17,495 nt of DNA. It comes from Candidatus Yonathbacteria bacterium RIFOXYC2_FULL_47_9 (lineage in GTDB: Bacteria; Patescibacteriota; Minisyncoccia; Phycocordibacterales; UBA1550). The stretch is taken from assembly GCA_001825115.1 (NCBI GenBank), contig MHUY01000016.1:53499-70993 (forward strand), in the 5' to 3' direction. This document shows, piece after piece, positions 6,728 to 13,338 of this stretch. Both the position numbers and the translations under genes were made by a program. The notes beneath the pieces were generated by a model. The model searched no databases and had not been told where the DNA came from. It was given only the letters and a program-made list of their open reading frames with translations. Within the stretch, counting starts at the first letter, position 1. Each line of letters begins with the position of its first letter.

Positions 6728-9165
6728 ACATCAAATCTCTCAACATCACCAAGCATCACCTTTACCCTATCGTGGTTTTAGACCACATTCTTTCGCATCG
6801 CACGCGCCATTCCGTTGGTCGTTTTCTAGATGTGTCTATCGTTATTCTTTTTTTCGCTACCATCGTTTCGTACGGTCTCAAGTTTATTCCTTTTATAGAT
6901 GCACTTTACATAGAACAAGCGACGATGATTGCCCCAAAAATCATGGGGCTTCTTTTGGTGCTTATCTCAATACTTTTATTTATTATTATTCTTGAATTAT
7001 TCTTTCGATTTTCTTATTTTGAAGAACACGAAACAACAAACGAGCCCACTTTTGATGTACTCAAAATACTCTACACCGCCACAGACGGTGACCTAACAAA
7101 AAGCTTTATTCAATCTGCGGCGGGAGAAAAAATCTTACTTCGATGCGGTATCCCTACCACAGCCCTGCAGACAGAATTCCTCGCAAAGCGTAGCGGGATA
7201 CTCTTTGATGCCCCCTTCCCTGAAATTACTGACGGGCCTTTCACACTAAGCTCTCTAGTACTTTTCCTCCTCTCTGTTGATGAAGAATTTCGAACATTCA
7301 TCGTTCGTGGCGGTATACGCGAGCCCGACCTTGTCGGCTGTGCGGAGTGGGTCATGCGCCAAAACGCACTCGCAAAAAAACAAGAACGCTGGTGGAGCCA
7401 TGAGCGTCTCGCCGCTATTCCTGGTATCGGGAAGGATTGGGCCTACGGCGCAGCTTTTACTCTGGCACGATATGGAAAAGAAATTGTGGAGCGTTATGAT
7501 ACCTACGCCAGCACCATGTCACTCAAAGACACCGCAGAGGTGACATCCCTCGAGCGCATCCTGGCGCGTTCAACCGGCGCTGACGCTATTATCGTAGGGC
7601 TAAGCGAAGCTGCCTCTATGGATGTTGTGTTTAACTTTGCGCGATCAATTGCGCGCGGTATCGTAACCCCAGAACTTGAAGGTAAAAAAATATTTGTCCT
7701 CGACTACAATCTCATCGTGGCGGCACTCCACACCAAGGACGAGTATGAGACCACGATGATAACTATTTTTGAAGAAGCAATAAATGCCGGCAACATAATC
7801 CTCGTCATCTCAAACCTTCCCGCCTTTCTTGCGCATGCTCGCTCGCTCAATTCTGATGTCGTGACCCTCGTTGAGCCCTACCTCTCATCGGGACGTCTGC
7901 AGGCTATTGCGACCATCGATATGGATAATTTCCATAATGTCGTCGAACAAAACGCCGTCCTCATGTCCCAGTTCGAAAAGGTTGTTGTTACCGAACCCTC
8001 TGAAGCAAAAATGGTTCCCATTCTCGAGCGCGTAGCAGAAAACCTTGAGTCTCGTAACCCTGTGTTCTTTTTATACAGTGCCATCGACGAAGCTCTTCGC
8101 AGCGCTGAAAATTATCTCCCCGACGGCGTACTTCCCGACAAAGCAGTTAGCCTCCTCATCGAGGTTGTTCCCCAATGCATGCAAGCACACAAAGTAATAG
8201 TTGACCGCAGCGACATCCTTACCCTGATCAAGACAAAGACCAATATTCCTGTCGGGGAAATTCAGACAGCAGAACGAGAGAAACTCCTCTCTCTGGAGCA
8301 GTTTCTTCGCGAACGTGTCGTAGGGCAAGACGAAGCGATCAAGGTTACCGCCAATGCTTTGCGTCGTGCACGAGCAGGTGTCAGAAACATGAAGCGCCCT
8401 ATCGGTTCAGCACTATTCCTTGGGCCAACAGGTGTAGGGAAAACCGAGACCGTAAAAGCGCTCGCTGATTTATTCTTTGGCGACGAAAAGGCTATTTTGC
8501 GATTTGATATGTCCGAGTATCAGACAGCCGACTCGCTCGAGCGTCTCATTGGTTTTTCAGAAGGTGAGCGCGCCGGCACTCTCACCAAAGCCCTCAAAGA
8601 ACGACCTTATGGTGTGCTCCTTTTAGATGAATTTGAAAAGGCCAACAAAGAAATCCTCGACCTCTTTCTTCAAGTTCTTGACGAAGGATTCTTCTCCGAT
8701 ATGCGCGGAAAGCGAGTCAGCGCACGCAACGTCATTATCGTTGCTACCTCAAACGCAGGGAGTGAGTTCATCTGGGAAGCTCGCGAGCAGGGACTAGAAG
8801 TAAGCACCATGAAGGACAAGATTCTCAGCAAAATCATCGAGCGTGGCGTCTATCGCCCAGAGCTACTTAATCGTTTTGACGCTGTAGTTCTCTTTAACCC
8901 CCTTGGTGAAAAAGAGCTTGCACAGATTGCACGCATCATGCTTCAGAAACTTCAGAAGCGTTTGAAGGAGAAAAACCTTGAATTGGTAATAACTGACGAT
9001 CTCGTGAACGCCGTTATCAAACACGGTACCGACCCTCTCTTTGGTGCGCGCCCTATGAACAGAGCTATTCAAGAAAAAGTTGAGCAAGCAATCGCCGAGA
9101 AACTTATTCGTGGTGAAATTGGAGAAGGGTCACAGGTGGTCATTCTCCCCGAGGAGCTCATATAA
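6724..9165 (+). CDS. Membrane-anchored Clp/HSP100-type AAA+ ATPase with degenerate first module
   Basis: 813 residues. Two membrane helices (about 34-58 and 70-96) precede a helical region (100-265) that may be divergent Clp N-type repeats. Residues about 267-500 align with the D1 module of ClpC/ClpB, but its ATPase residues are gone: GLSEAASMD (293-301) for Walker A, VISNL (361-365) for Walker B, and SQF for the Arg-finger RRF. D2 (about 525-810) is intact for ATP hydrolysis: GPTGVGKT (567-574), LLLDEFEKA (632-640), sensor 1 Asn677, Arg finger Arg717 (RPELLNRFD) and sensor 2 Arg776 (GARP). The GYVG pore loop normally between RL(I/V)G and LT is absent, and that segment is about four residues shorter. 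The start at 6724 is chosen because it overlaps the upstream stop (ATGA); an upstream in-frame ATG at 6661 would only add residues read from the other gene's frame. No clpP is seen in the window. It may be a membrane-tethered remodeller or a protease regulator; the partner is unknown. Confidence 0.88.
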   Translation: MNIKSLNITKHHLYPIVVLDHILSHRTRHSVGRFLDVSIVILFFATIVSYGLKFIPFIDALYIEQATMIAPKIMGLLLVLISILLFIIILELFFRFSYFEEHETTNEPTFDVLKILYTATDGDLTKSFIQSAAGEKILLRCGIPTTALQTEFLAKRSGILFDAPFPEITDGPFTLSSLVLFLLSVDEEFRTFIVRGGIREPDLVGCAEWVMRQNALAKKQERWWSHERLAAIPGIGKDWAYGAAFTLARYGKEIVERYDTYASTMSLKDTAEVTSLERILARSTGADAIIVGLSEAASMDVVFNFARSIARGIVTPELEGKKIFVLDYNLIVAALHTKDEYETTMITIFEEAINAGNIILVISNLPAFLAHARSLNSDVVTLVEPYLSSGRLQAIATIDMDNFHNVVEQNAVLMSQFEKVVVTEPSEAKMVPILERVAENLESRNPVFFLYSAIDEALRSAENYLPDGVLPDKAVSLLIEVVPQCMQAHKVIVDRSDILTLIKTKTNIPVGEIQTAEREKLLSLEQFLRERVVGQDEAIKVTANALRRARAGVRNMKRPIGSALFLGPTGVGKTETVKALADLFFGDEKAILRFDMSEYQTADSLERLIGFSEGERAGTLTKALKERPYGVLLLDEFEKANKEILDLFLQVLDEGFFSDMRGKRVSARNVIIVATSNAGSEFIWEAREQGLEVSTMKDKILSKIIERGVYRPELLNRFDAVVLFNPLGEKELAQIARIMLQKLQKRLKEKNLELVITDDLVNAVIKHGTDPLFGARPMNRAIQEKVEQAIAEKLIRGEIGEGSQVVILPEELI

Positions 9166-9171
9166 CTCCGG

Positions 9172-9200
9172 TCGACAAAACACCGTAAATGCGCTATTCT
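9172..9200 (+). promoter_or_regulatory. Predicted promoter of the orphan gene at 9250
   Basis: TCGACA (9172-9177), a 17-bp spacer and TATTCT (9195-9200). The start near 9207 would leave a leader of about 43 nt carrying the GGAGG site at 9239-9243. Confidence 0.45.
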
Positions 9201-9249
9201 CACGGCAGTAACGTTTGTTCTGTCACACTATTCTTGCGGAGGATACACC

Positions 9250-9669
9250 ATGGAACCACCTAGCCAGTTTCGGTCACCCTTTAATGGAGACTTCCCTACC
9301 AGCCAGATCACCATGCTCAGGTTCCTGATGAACCAGGAGCACTTACAGATCTCTACCATAACAGACCAGCCGGTCATATCGGTAACTGTTCAGTATCCCC
9401 TTGCTAGTGAAACAATCGATGTTGGGCAAGGAAGGTACTACGGCCTGGCCTTCTTCTATTACTGTCTTCAAAAATATGGCACTGATGAAGAAAAAGTATC
9501 GGGCCTCTTTACGGTTACCTTTCCTATGGTTGTTGAAGCCGTGCTTTACTACGGTGCAAAACTTTGGAGTGACAACATGGAGCACCATCCATCGATTATG
9601 CCGTTTCGTGTCGCCGCACAAGACATACGGAATATAACCGTGCAACTCAAATACGAGCCGAATCACTAA
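9250..9669 (+). CDS. Hypothetical protein, orphan
   Basis: 139 residues; I do not recognise it. There is no signal peptide and no membrane helix. The sequence is mixed alpha/beta with aromatic-rich patches (YYGLAFFYYCLQKYG, 64-78) and a C-terminal strand NITVQLKYEP. Met22 is an in-frame alternative start but has no ribosome site. ATG at 9250 is preferred because GGAGG lies eight bases upstream. This leader style (strong Shine-Dalgarno, leader of about 40 nt) differs from that of most neighbours. The gene has its own promoter and a strong terminator, so it is monocistronic. The reverse-strand open frame over it lacks a ribosome site. Confidence 0.68.
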   Translation: MEPPSQFRSPFNGDFPTSQITMLRFLMNQEHLQISTITDQPVISVTVQYPLASETIDVGQGRYYGLAFFYYCLQKYGTDEEKVSGLFTVTFPMVVEAVLYYGAKLWSDNMEHHPSIMPFRVAAQDIRNITVQLKYEPNH

Positions 9670-9684
9670 TCTACACACTATCTC

Positions 9685-9720
9685 AAACACCACAACGATC
9701 CTTTCGTTGTGGTGTTTTTT
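9685..9720 (+). terminator. Rho-independent terminator after the orphan gene
   Basis: A 14-bp perfect stem (9685-9698 with 9704-9717, core CACCACAACGA) with a 5-base loop is followed by T residues. It closes the 9250 gene and isolates the cold-shock gene. Confidence 0.92.
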
Positions 9721-9725
9721 GCCTA

Positions 9726-9754
9726 TTGACTTTTATATCAGGATATGCTATCCT
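9726..9754 (+). promoter_or_regulatory. Predicted promoter of the cold-shock gene with a long leader
   Basis: TTGACT (9726-9731), a 17-bp spacer and TATCCT (9749-9754). Transcription from about 9761 leaves roughly 83 nt of AT-rich leader before the ATG at 9844. There is no good Shine-Dalgarno near the ATG; the nearest GTAGGT is about 17 nt away. Long leaders are typical of cold-shock mRNAs, where they act as thermosensors, but no fold is demonstrated here. Confidence 0.5.
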
Positions 9755-9843
9755 TGACGTACAAAAGTTGTTGGTGGAAAGAGTAAGTCGATTTTCTTGT
9801 AGCTCTATTTTTGTATATTAGTAGGTTTAATCAAAAAATTTTT

Positions 9844-10041
9844 ATGAAAGGTACAATTAAAACCCTTAAGGAAAATGGTTTCGGTTTCATTACAGGCGAA
9901 GGTATGGCAAAGGACTTGTTCTTTCACCGTAACGCTCTTGTAAACGTACAGTTCAATGACCTTCGCGAAGGTGATGCTGTTACTTTTGACACAGAGGATT
10001 CTCCAAAAGGAATGAACGCAATCAACGTAGAGCGCGTGTAA
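9844..10041 (+). CDS. Cold-shock domain protein (CspA family)
   Basis: 65 residues, the usual length for a single cold-shock domain. RNP1 is NGFGFI (11-16) and RNP2 is LFFHRN (25-30), so the aromatic RNA-binding face is complete. By family it binds single-stranded RNA/DNA and acts as an RNA chaperone in the cytoplasm. The ATG at 9844 gives the canonical start (MKGTIK). The frame stays open further upstream to a TTG at 9811, but those extra residues match no part of the family. A bidirectional terminator follows. Confidence 0.95.
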   Translation: MKGTIKTLKENGFGFITGEGMAKDLFFHRNALVNVQFNDLREGDAVTFDTEDSPKGMNAINVERV

Positions 10042-10054
10042 TACCACTCTCTTC

Positions 10055-10082
10055 AAAAACCACCCCTCACGGGGTGGTTTTT
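10055..10082. terminator. Bidirectional terminator shared by convergent genes
   Basis: AAAAACCACCCC (10055-10066), loop TCAC and GGGGTGGTTTTT (10071-10082). It ends the cold-shock gene on the plus strand and, being symmetric with T-runs on both sides, also the minus-strand gene that stops at 10090. Confidence 0.92.
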
Positions 10083-10089
10083 GTTTTGC

Positions 10090-10449
10090 TCAAAAAACAA
10101 AAGTTTTTCTGCGGGAGCCATTTTTAATAGTAATGCCTATAGTGACACTGCTCCTTGTTAGTCTTTTGACCTGAGGGCATCCGCGCATTGGCATGAGCCA
10201 ATTCCCTCGTGCACCCATTACTGCCGTAAACGAGCAATGTGCCTCATCCTTGAATCCCCAGGCGCAGTACAGTACGCTCCCCTTTTTATCTTTAAAGACT
10301 CCTGCCGACAGAAGCCTGTCGCCCATTTCTTTTTGAAAAAAATCTGCATTAATTTCTGGAACGATTCCCAGTCCATCAATAAAAACTTTTTTCTTGGTCT
10401 TGTATTTTTCCCACAGAGAAAAATCGGGCACGCTGCTAGGGCATTTCAT
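10090..10449 (-). CDS. Hypothetical protein, orphan
   Basis: 119 residues, soluble, no family recognised. It is basic at the C-terminus (KRLTRS, then NGSRRKTFVF) and has Cys3, Cys62, Cys72 and Cys91. The middle (KKGSVLYCAWGFKDEAHCSFTAVMGARG) looks like a small beta-rich domain. Support for coding comes from context: the ATG at 10449 lies six bases after an extended -10 TGGTATACT, and the stop is directly before a shared bidirectional terminator. No Shine-Dalgarno is present. A plus-strand open frame overlaps it but has no promoter or ribosome site. Confidence 0.6.
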   Translation of the reverse strand: MKCPSSVPDFSLWEKYKTKKKVFIDGLGIVPEINADFFQKEMGDRLLSAGVFKDKKGSVLYCAWGFKDEAHCSFTAVMGARGNWLMPMRGCPQVKRLTRSSVTIGITIKNGSRRKTFVF

Positions 10450-10455
10450 ATAGTC

Positions 10456-10464
10456 AGTATACCA
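10456..10464 (-). promoter_or_regulatory. Extended -10 promoter, leaderless
   Basis: On the minus strand TGGTATACT (10464-10456) is an extended -10 element. TATACT is followed by six bases and the ATG at 10449. No -35 is apparent, as is usual for extended -10 promoters. Confidence 0.55.
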
Positions 10465-10500
10465 GAATAAAAAACCGCCCCCTCAAAAACAAGGGAGCGG
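10465..10500 (-). terminator. Terminator of the Met/His-rich membrane protein gene
   Basis: On the minus strand CCGCTCCCT (10500-10492) pairs with AGGGGGCGG (10483-10475), with one G-T pair and an 8-base loop, followed by a T-run. It ends immediately before the next minus-strand promoter, so the two genes are separate units. Confidence 0.85.
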
Positions 10501-10511
10501 GTGTGACGGTG

Positions 10512-10865
10512 TCACGCAAAACGGTACCAAAAAGCTGAATGGCGCCGAGCGAGCATCCGGCCGAGATACGTAAGGGCGACCATAAGAACCAGCGCCATCA
10601 AAAGCGCACTAATCCACCAGCCGTGCATCCACAACATTTTGTAGAAGGGGTCGCTCATACAAACAGCGTTTGCATGCAGCGCCGCAAAGTCCAGACGGAA
10701 CATTGCCCCCCACATTTCCCTCATGTGGGCGAGCAAGTGATCTGCGGGAGTCATCGCGGCGAACAGGTCAGGTGCGGCAGTATGTCCGTTTGCCAAAGCA
10801 AGCGGTGTACAGAGAAGCACCCACATCCCTACAACAAAGGAGAGGAGCAAACGTAGTGTTTTCAT
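10512..10865 (-). CDS. Small Met/His-rich membrane protein with signal peptide
   Basis: 117 residues, no named family. Residues 1-25 form a signal peptide (MKTLRLLLSFVVGMWVLLCT, then ALA before Asn26). The exported segment 26-82 is rich in Met and His (HLLAHMREMWGAM at 43-55, then His64, Cys69, Met70, Met77, Met80, His81). A second hydrophobic helix (about 84-104) and a short basic tail (LARRHSAFWYRFA) follow, so the Met/His part should face outward. Such composition suggests soft-metal (copper-like) binding, but no defined motif is seen. The start at 10865 has AAAGGA upstream at about nine bases. The reverse frame is also open but lacks signals. Confidence 0.72.
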   Translation of the reverse strand: MKTLRLLLSFVVGMWVLLCTPLALANGHTAAPDLFAAMTPADHLLAHMREMWGAMFRLDFAALHANAVCMSDPFYKMLWMHGWWISALLMALVLMVALTYLGRMLARRHSAFWYRFA

Positions 10866-10908
10866 AAAGAACTATCCTTTTCAGAAACCAGCACATACTG
10901 GCTTTTTT

Positions 10909-10937
10909 ATAATATCAATAAAAAAAGTTTTTACCAA
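10909..10937 (-). promoter_or_regulatory. Predicted promoter of the Met/His-rich gene
   Basis: On the minus strand TTGGTA (10937-10932), a 17-bp spacer and TATTAT (10914-10909). The leader contains a small hairpin (CCAG, six bases, CTGG) and the AAAGGA site. Confidence 0.55.
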
Positions 10938-10951
10938 GAACGAACGCATGT

Positions 10952-10981
10952 TTCTGTACCAATCAGGAAAAATAATATACT
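10952..10981 (+). promoter_or_regulatory. Predicted promoter of the orphan gene at 11036
   Basis: TATACT at 10976-10981 with a weak -35 (TTCTGT, 10952-10957, 18-bp spacer). It is divergent from the promoter of the Met/His-rich gene. The leader is about 48 nt and ends in AAAGGAGG. Confidence 0.4.
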
Positions 10982-11035
10982 CTAAGAGGAGAGCTGTATT
11001 CTTTTCATCAAATATCTTAGACAAAGGAGGTGTTT

Positions 11036-11320
11036 ATGATTCCGCCAAGCGCTCCCCCTCCCTTGGGTGACTTTGAGGTAGGTAATGTTTATGTCTTCAA
11101 TCCCCCTATTCTCACGAGGTGTATTCATGTTTGCGAACCACGCGAATGGCAACAACAAATCTTTTCTCAAGGAGTGTGCGTAGGGTTCAGTCTAGGGTAT
11201 TATATATTCCGAGGATTTTCCCTTAACGATGGGCTCGGTCGTGATTTTCTCATCAGGTGTGGTAACGGTGGTAGTTCGGCTCGCGTTGTTGGCAAACCAA
11301 AACTTTACATTGTGCGTTGA
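11036..11320 (+). CDS. Hypothetical small Cys-containing protein, orphan
   Basis: 94 residues, no family recognised. It begins with a Pro-rich MIPPSAPPPLGD and has four cysteines (29, 33, 48, 75; the first two as CIHVC). No signal peptide or membrane helix is obvious, though 47-60 is moderately hydrophobic. ATG at 11036 is chosen because a near-perfect Shine-Dalgarno (AAAGGAGG, 11023-11030) ends five bases upstream; the GTG at 11030 overlaps that site. Its own promoter and terminator make it monocistronic. It belongs to the same class as the 9250 gene: short, Shine-Dalgarno-led and unrecognised. Confidence 0.65.
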   Translation: MIPPSAPPPLGDFEVGNVYVFNPPILTRCIHVCEPREWQQQIFSQGVCVGFSLGYYIFRGFSLNDGLGRDFLIRCGNGGSSARVVGKPKLYIVR

Positions 11321-11328
11321 AAATGCCG

Positions 11329-11358
11329 AACCGCATACATAAATATGTATGCGGTTTT
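11329..11358 (+). terminator. Rho-independent terminator
   Basis: AACCGCATACATA (11329-11341) pairs with TATGTATGCGGTT (11344-11356) and is followed by T residues. It closes the 11036 gene. Confidence 0.85.
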
Positions 11359-11423
11359 TATCCACAGTTTTTGCTTCCATTTCTTCCTATTGGGTGTAAG
11401 CTTGAGACAGCACCCGAACACAC

Positions 11424-13283
11424 ATGTCACACCTCATCAAAAAAATGAAATCGACACGCACGCATTCCACATCGCCTTCAGCACGCAAACCGCAAGACTC
11501 TTTTTTGAGCTCCTTTTCGAGCGACGCGGTGCTTGCCGTTACGATCAACATTATTGTTATCACCGCTGTTCTTATATCATTTATCTTTGTATGGATCGTC
11601 AAAGATTTTCTTATTGAAAATAGGACGACGACTATTTTTAGTCTCATTGCACAACAAGAAAAACGACACCTTGGTGCGGAACCAATATTTTCCACCTGGA
11701 ACCAAGAGAGTTCAAAACAAAAGTTTAAAGACCTCGAAGAAGAGCTCTTGGGCTCGTACCGCGATATTGCAGCAATAGAGCTCCACACTACCGATGGTGT
11801 GCTCGTCTGGACAAGCCTCAAAACCCCTGTCTTGGGTACCACCCCCGACAGGGGCGAGATTGCGGAGGTGCTTTCAAGTGGGCGCATCTACTCCGCCCCC
11901 GACCCAGCAACAATCCAAGAACTTGACATAAAAGACCTTATCAAGGTTTACGTGCCAATACGCAACGGAGATAGGGTGACATCAGGGGTCGCTGAGGTTT
12001 ACCTCAATCTAAGCGACATTGTTACCCTCACCAAAAAGGTCCAGATTATACTTTGGTTCCTTATCTTCCTATCGATTATCATCATTTATTGTCTTCTTCG
12101 TATCGCATTTAGACACCGAGACAAACAGATCTCACTCCGCAACCAAGAACTTACCGAGATCACCAAAGATCTCGAGAAAAAGGTCATCGCACGCACGAAG
12201 GTCATTGAGGACGAAAAAGTCAGGGACGAGGCACTTCTTGCAAGCCTAGGCGAGGGTATAATCGCAACAGATGAAAAAGGGTTCATCACGGCAATGAACA
12301 ACGCGGGGGAAAAAATGCTTGATTGGCGCGCAAGCGAAGTACTTGGTAAAAAATTAACTGAGGCGATCCCCTCAGTGTATGAAAATGGTGACGCCATACC
12401 CCCAGAAGAACGAGTTTGTTTGATAGCGGCAACAAAAGGAATTTCTACCAAAACAACTGATGGTGTATATCTCATCAAAAAAAACGGAGGGAGGATTCCC
12501 GTGGCAGTCACCGCAAATCCCGTAATCATCGAAAATAAATCTGTTGGCGCCGTGGTCATTTTTCGCGACATCACCCAAGAAAAAGAACTCGACGAAACAC
12601 GCAGAAACCTTCTCTCTCTCGCTTCGCACCAGCTGCGCACACCACTCTCTGGTACTAAATGGCTCATCGAGACACTCCAAAAAGGTATCCATGGGCCACT
12701 TACAGAGCAACAAGAAGAATACCTCAACGAGATCTACAAAATAAACGATCGCATGACCGCCCTTGTGTCCGACATGATGGGCGTACTGCGTGTTGAAGGT
12801 AATGTCGACCAAGCACACAAAGAACGTGTTTCTGTAGCATCAATTTTTTACACGTTGCTTGAAACATTAAATGCAGCCATAAAAAGCAAACAAATAACAC
12901 TACATCTTCCTGATGACCTTGGGGATGAGATCATCACCGACCAGCTCATGCTCCGCACTATTCTCGAATGCCTTGTGTCAAACGCAATCAACTACTCACC
13001 ACAAGGAGGAGTAGTGACTATAGGCATCAAAAAGGAGTCTTCCGGAATTGTATTTGCCGTAAAAGATTCCGGAATCGGTATCCCCCAAAAAGAGCATTCC
13101 CAAATATTTGAACGTTTTTATCGTGCCTCAAACGCCAAGATCTTTGACATCAATGGCACGGGTCTTGGTCTCTATATCACCTCGATGCTCGCTAAAAAAA
13201 TCGGCGTACTTCTCTCGTTTGAATCTACAGAAGGAAAAGGCTCAACATTTTATGCGCATGTCCCCTACCCTGACCCAAAGTAA
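11424..13283 (+). CDS. Sensor histidine kinase with extracytoplasmic sensor and PAS domain
   Basis: 619 residues. Helix 1 (about 36-60) and helix 2 (about 206-229) flank an extracytoplasmic sensor of about 145 residues without a recognised name. A cytoplasmic coiled coil (about 231-270) leads into a PAS domain (about 272-385; LGEGIIATDEKG, then GAVVIFRDIT). HisKA holds the phosphorylated His402 in SHQLRTPLSG. The HATPase part has the N box (Asn520, Asn523), G1 DSGIGIP (548-554) and GTGLGLYI (578-585), so it looks active. There is no HAMP domain. The cytoplasmic half is closely similar to the next kinase. The start at 11424 has no Shine-Dalgarno; Met8 (11445) is possible. It is a membrane sensor that should phosphorylate a response regulator, most simply the receiver at 15715. 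Confidence 0.93.
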   Translation: MSHLIKKMKSTRTHSTSPSARKPQDSFLSSFSSDAVLAVTINIIVITAVLISFIFVWIVKDFLIENRTTTIFSLIAQQEKRHLGAEPIFSTWNQESSKQKFKDLEEELLGSYRDIAAIELHTTDGVLVWTSLKTPVLGTTPDRGEIAEVLSSGRIYSAPDPATIQELDIKDLIKVYVPIRNGDRVTSGVAEVYLNLSDIVTLTKKVQIILWFLIFLSIIIIYCLLRIAFRHRDKQISLRNQELTEITKDLEKKVIARTKVIEDEKVRDEALLASLGEGIIATDEKGFITAMNNAGEKMLDWRASEVLGKKLTEAIPSVYENGDAIPPEERVCLIAATKGISTKTTDGVYLIKKNGGRIPVAVTANPVIIENKSVGAVVIFRDITQEKELDETRRNLLSLASHQLRTPLSGTKWLIETLQKGIHGPLTEQQEEYLNEIYKINDRMTALVSDMMGVLRVEGNVDQAHKERVSVASIFYTLLETLNAAIKSKQITLHLPDDLGDEIITDQLMLRTILECLVSNAINYSPQGGVVTIGIKKESSGIVFAVKDSGIGIPQKEHSQIFERFYRASNAKIFDINGTGLGLYITSMLAKKIGVLLSFESTEGKGSTFYAHVPYPDPK

Positions 13284-13320
13284 TCTTGTTCCTATTTCTC
13301 TTCATTAGGTGTAATATTAG

Positions 13321-13326
13321 TATACA
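13321..13326 (+). promoter_or_regulatory. -10 box of the second histidine kinase gene
   Basis: TATACA lies 12 bases before the ATG at 13339 in the 55-bp gap between the kinase genes. No strong -35 is visible; TAATAT at 13312-13317 is a rival. Confidence 0.35.
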
Positions 13327-13338
13327 TAAACACGTACT

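Noticed and set aside
9685..9720. Strong hairpin as an attachment site or inverted-repeat element
   Set aside because: It sits directly after a stop codon and ends in T residues, so it is simply a terminator.
9811..9843. TTG start extending the cold-shock protein by 11 residues
   Set aside because: The family begins at the internal MKGTIK; the extra residues match nothing.
10539..10856. 105-codon plus-strand open frame opposite the Met/His-rich gene
   Set aside because: No signal peptide, promoter or ribosome site, while the minus strand has all three plus a terminator.
12086..12727. 213-codon open frame on the minus strand within the first kinase gene
   Set aside because: It lies opposite an unmistakable kinase coding sequence; its Ser-rich product has no domain and a similar shadow exists opposite the second kinase (14541-14945).
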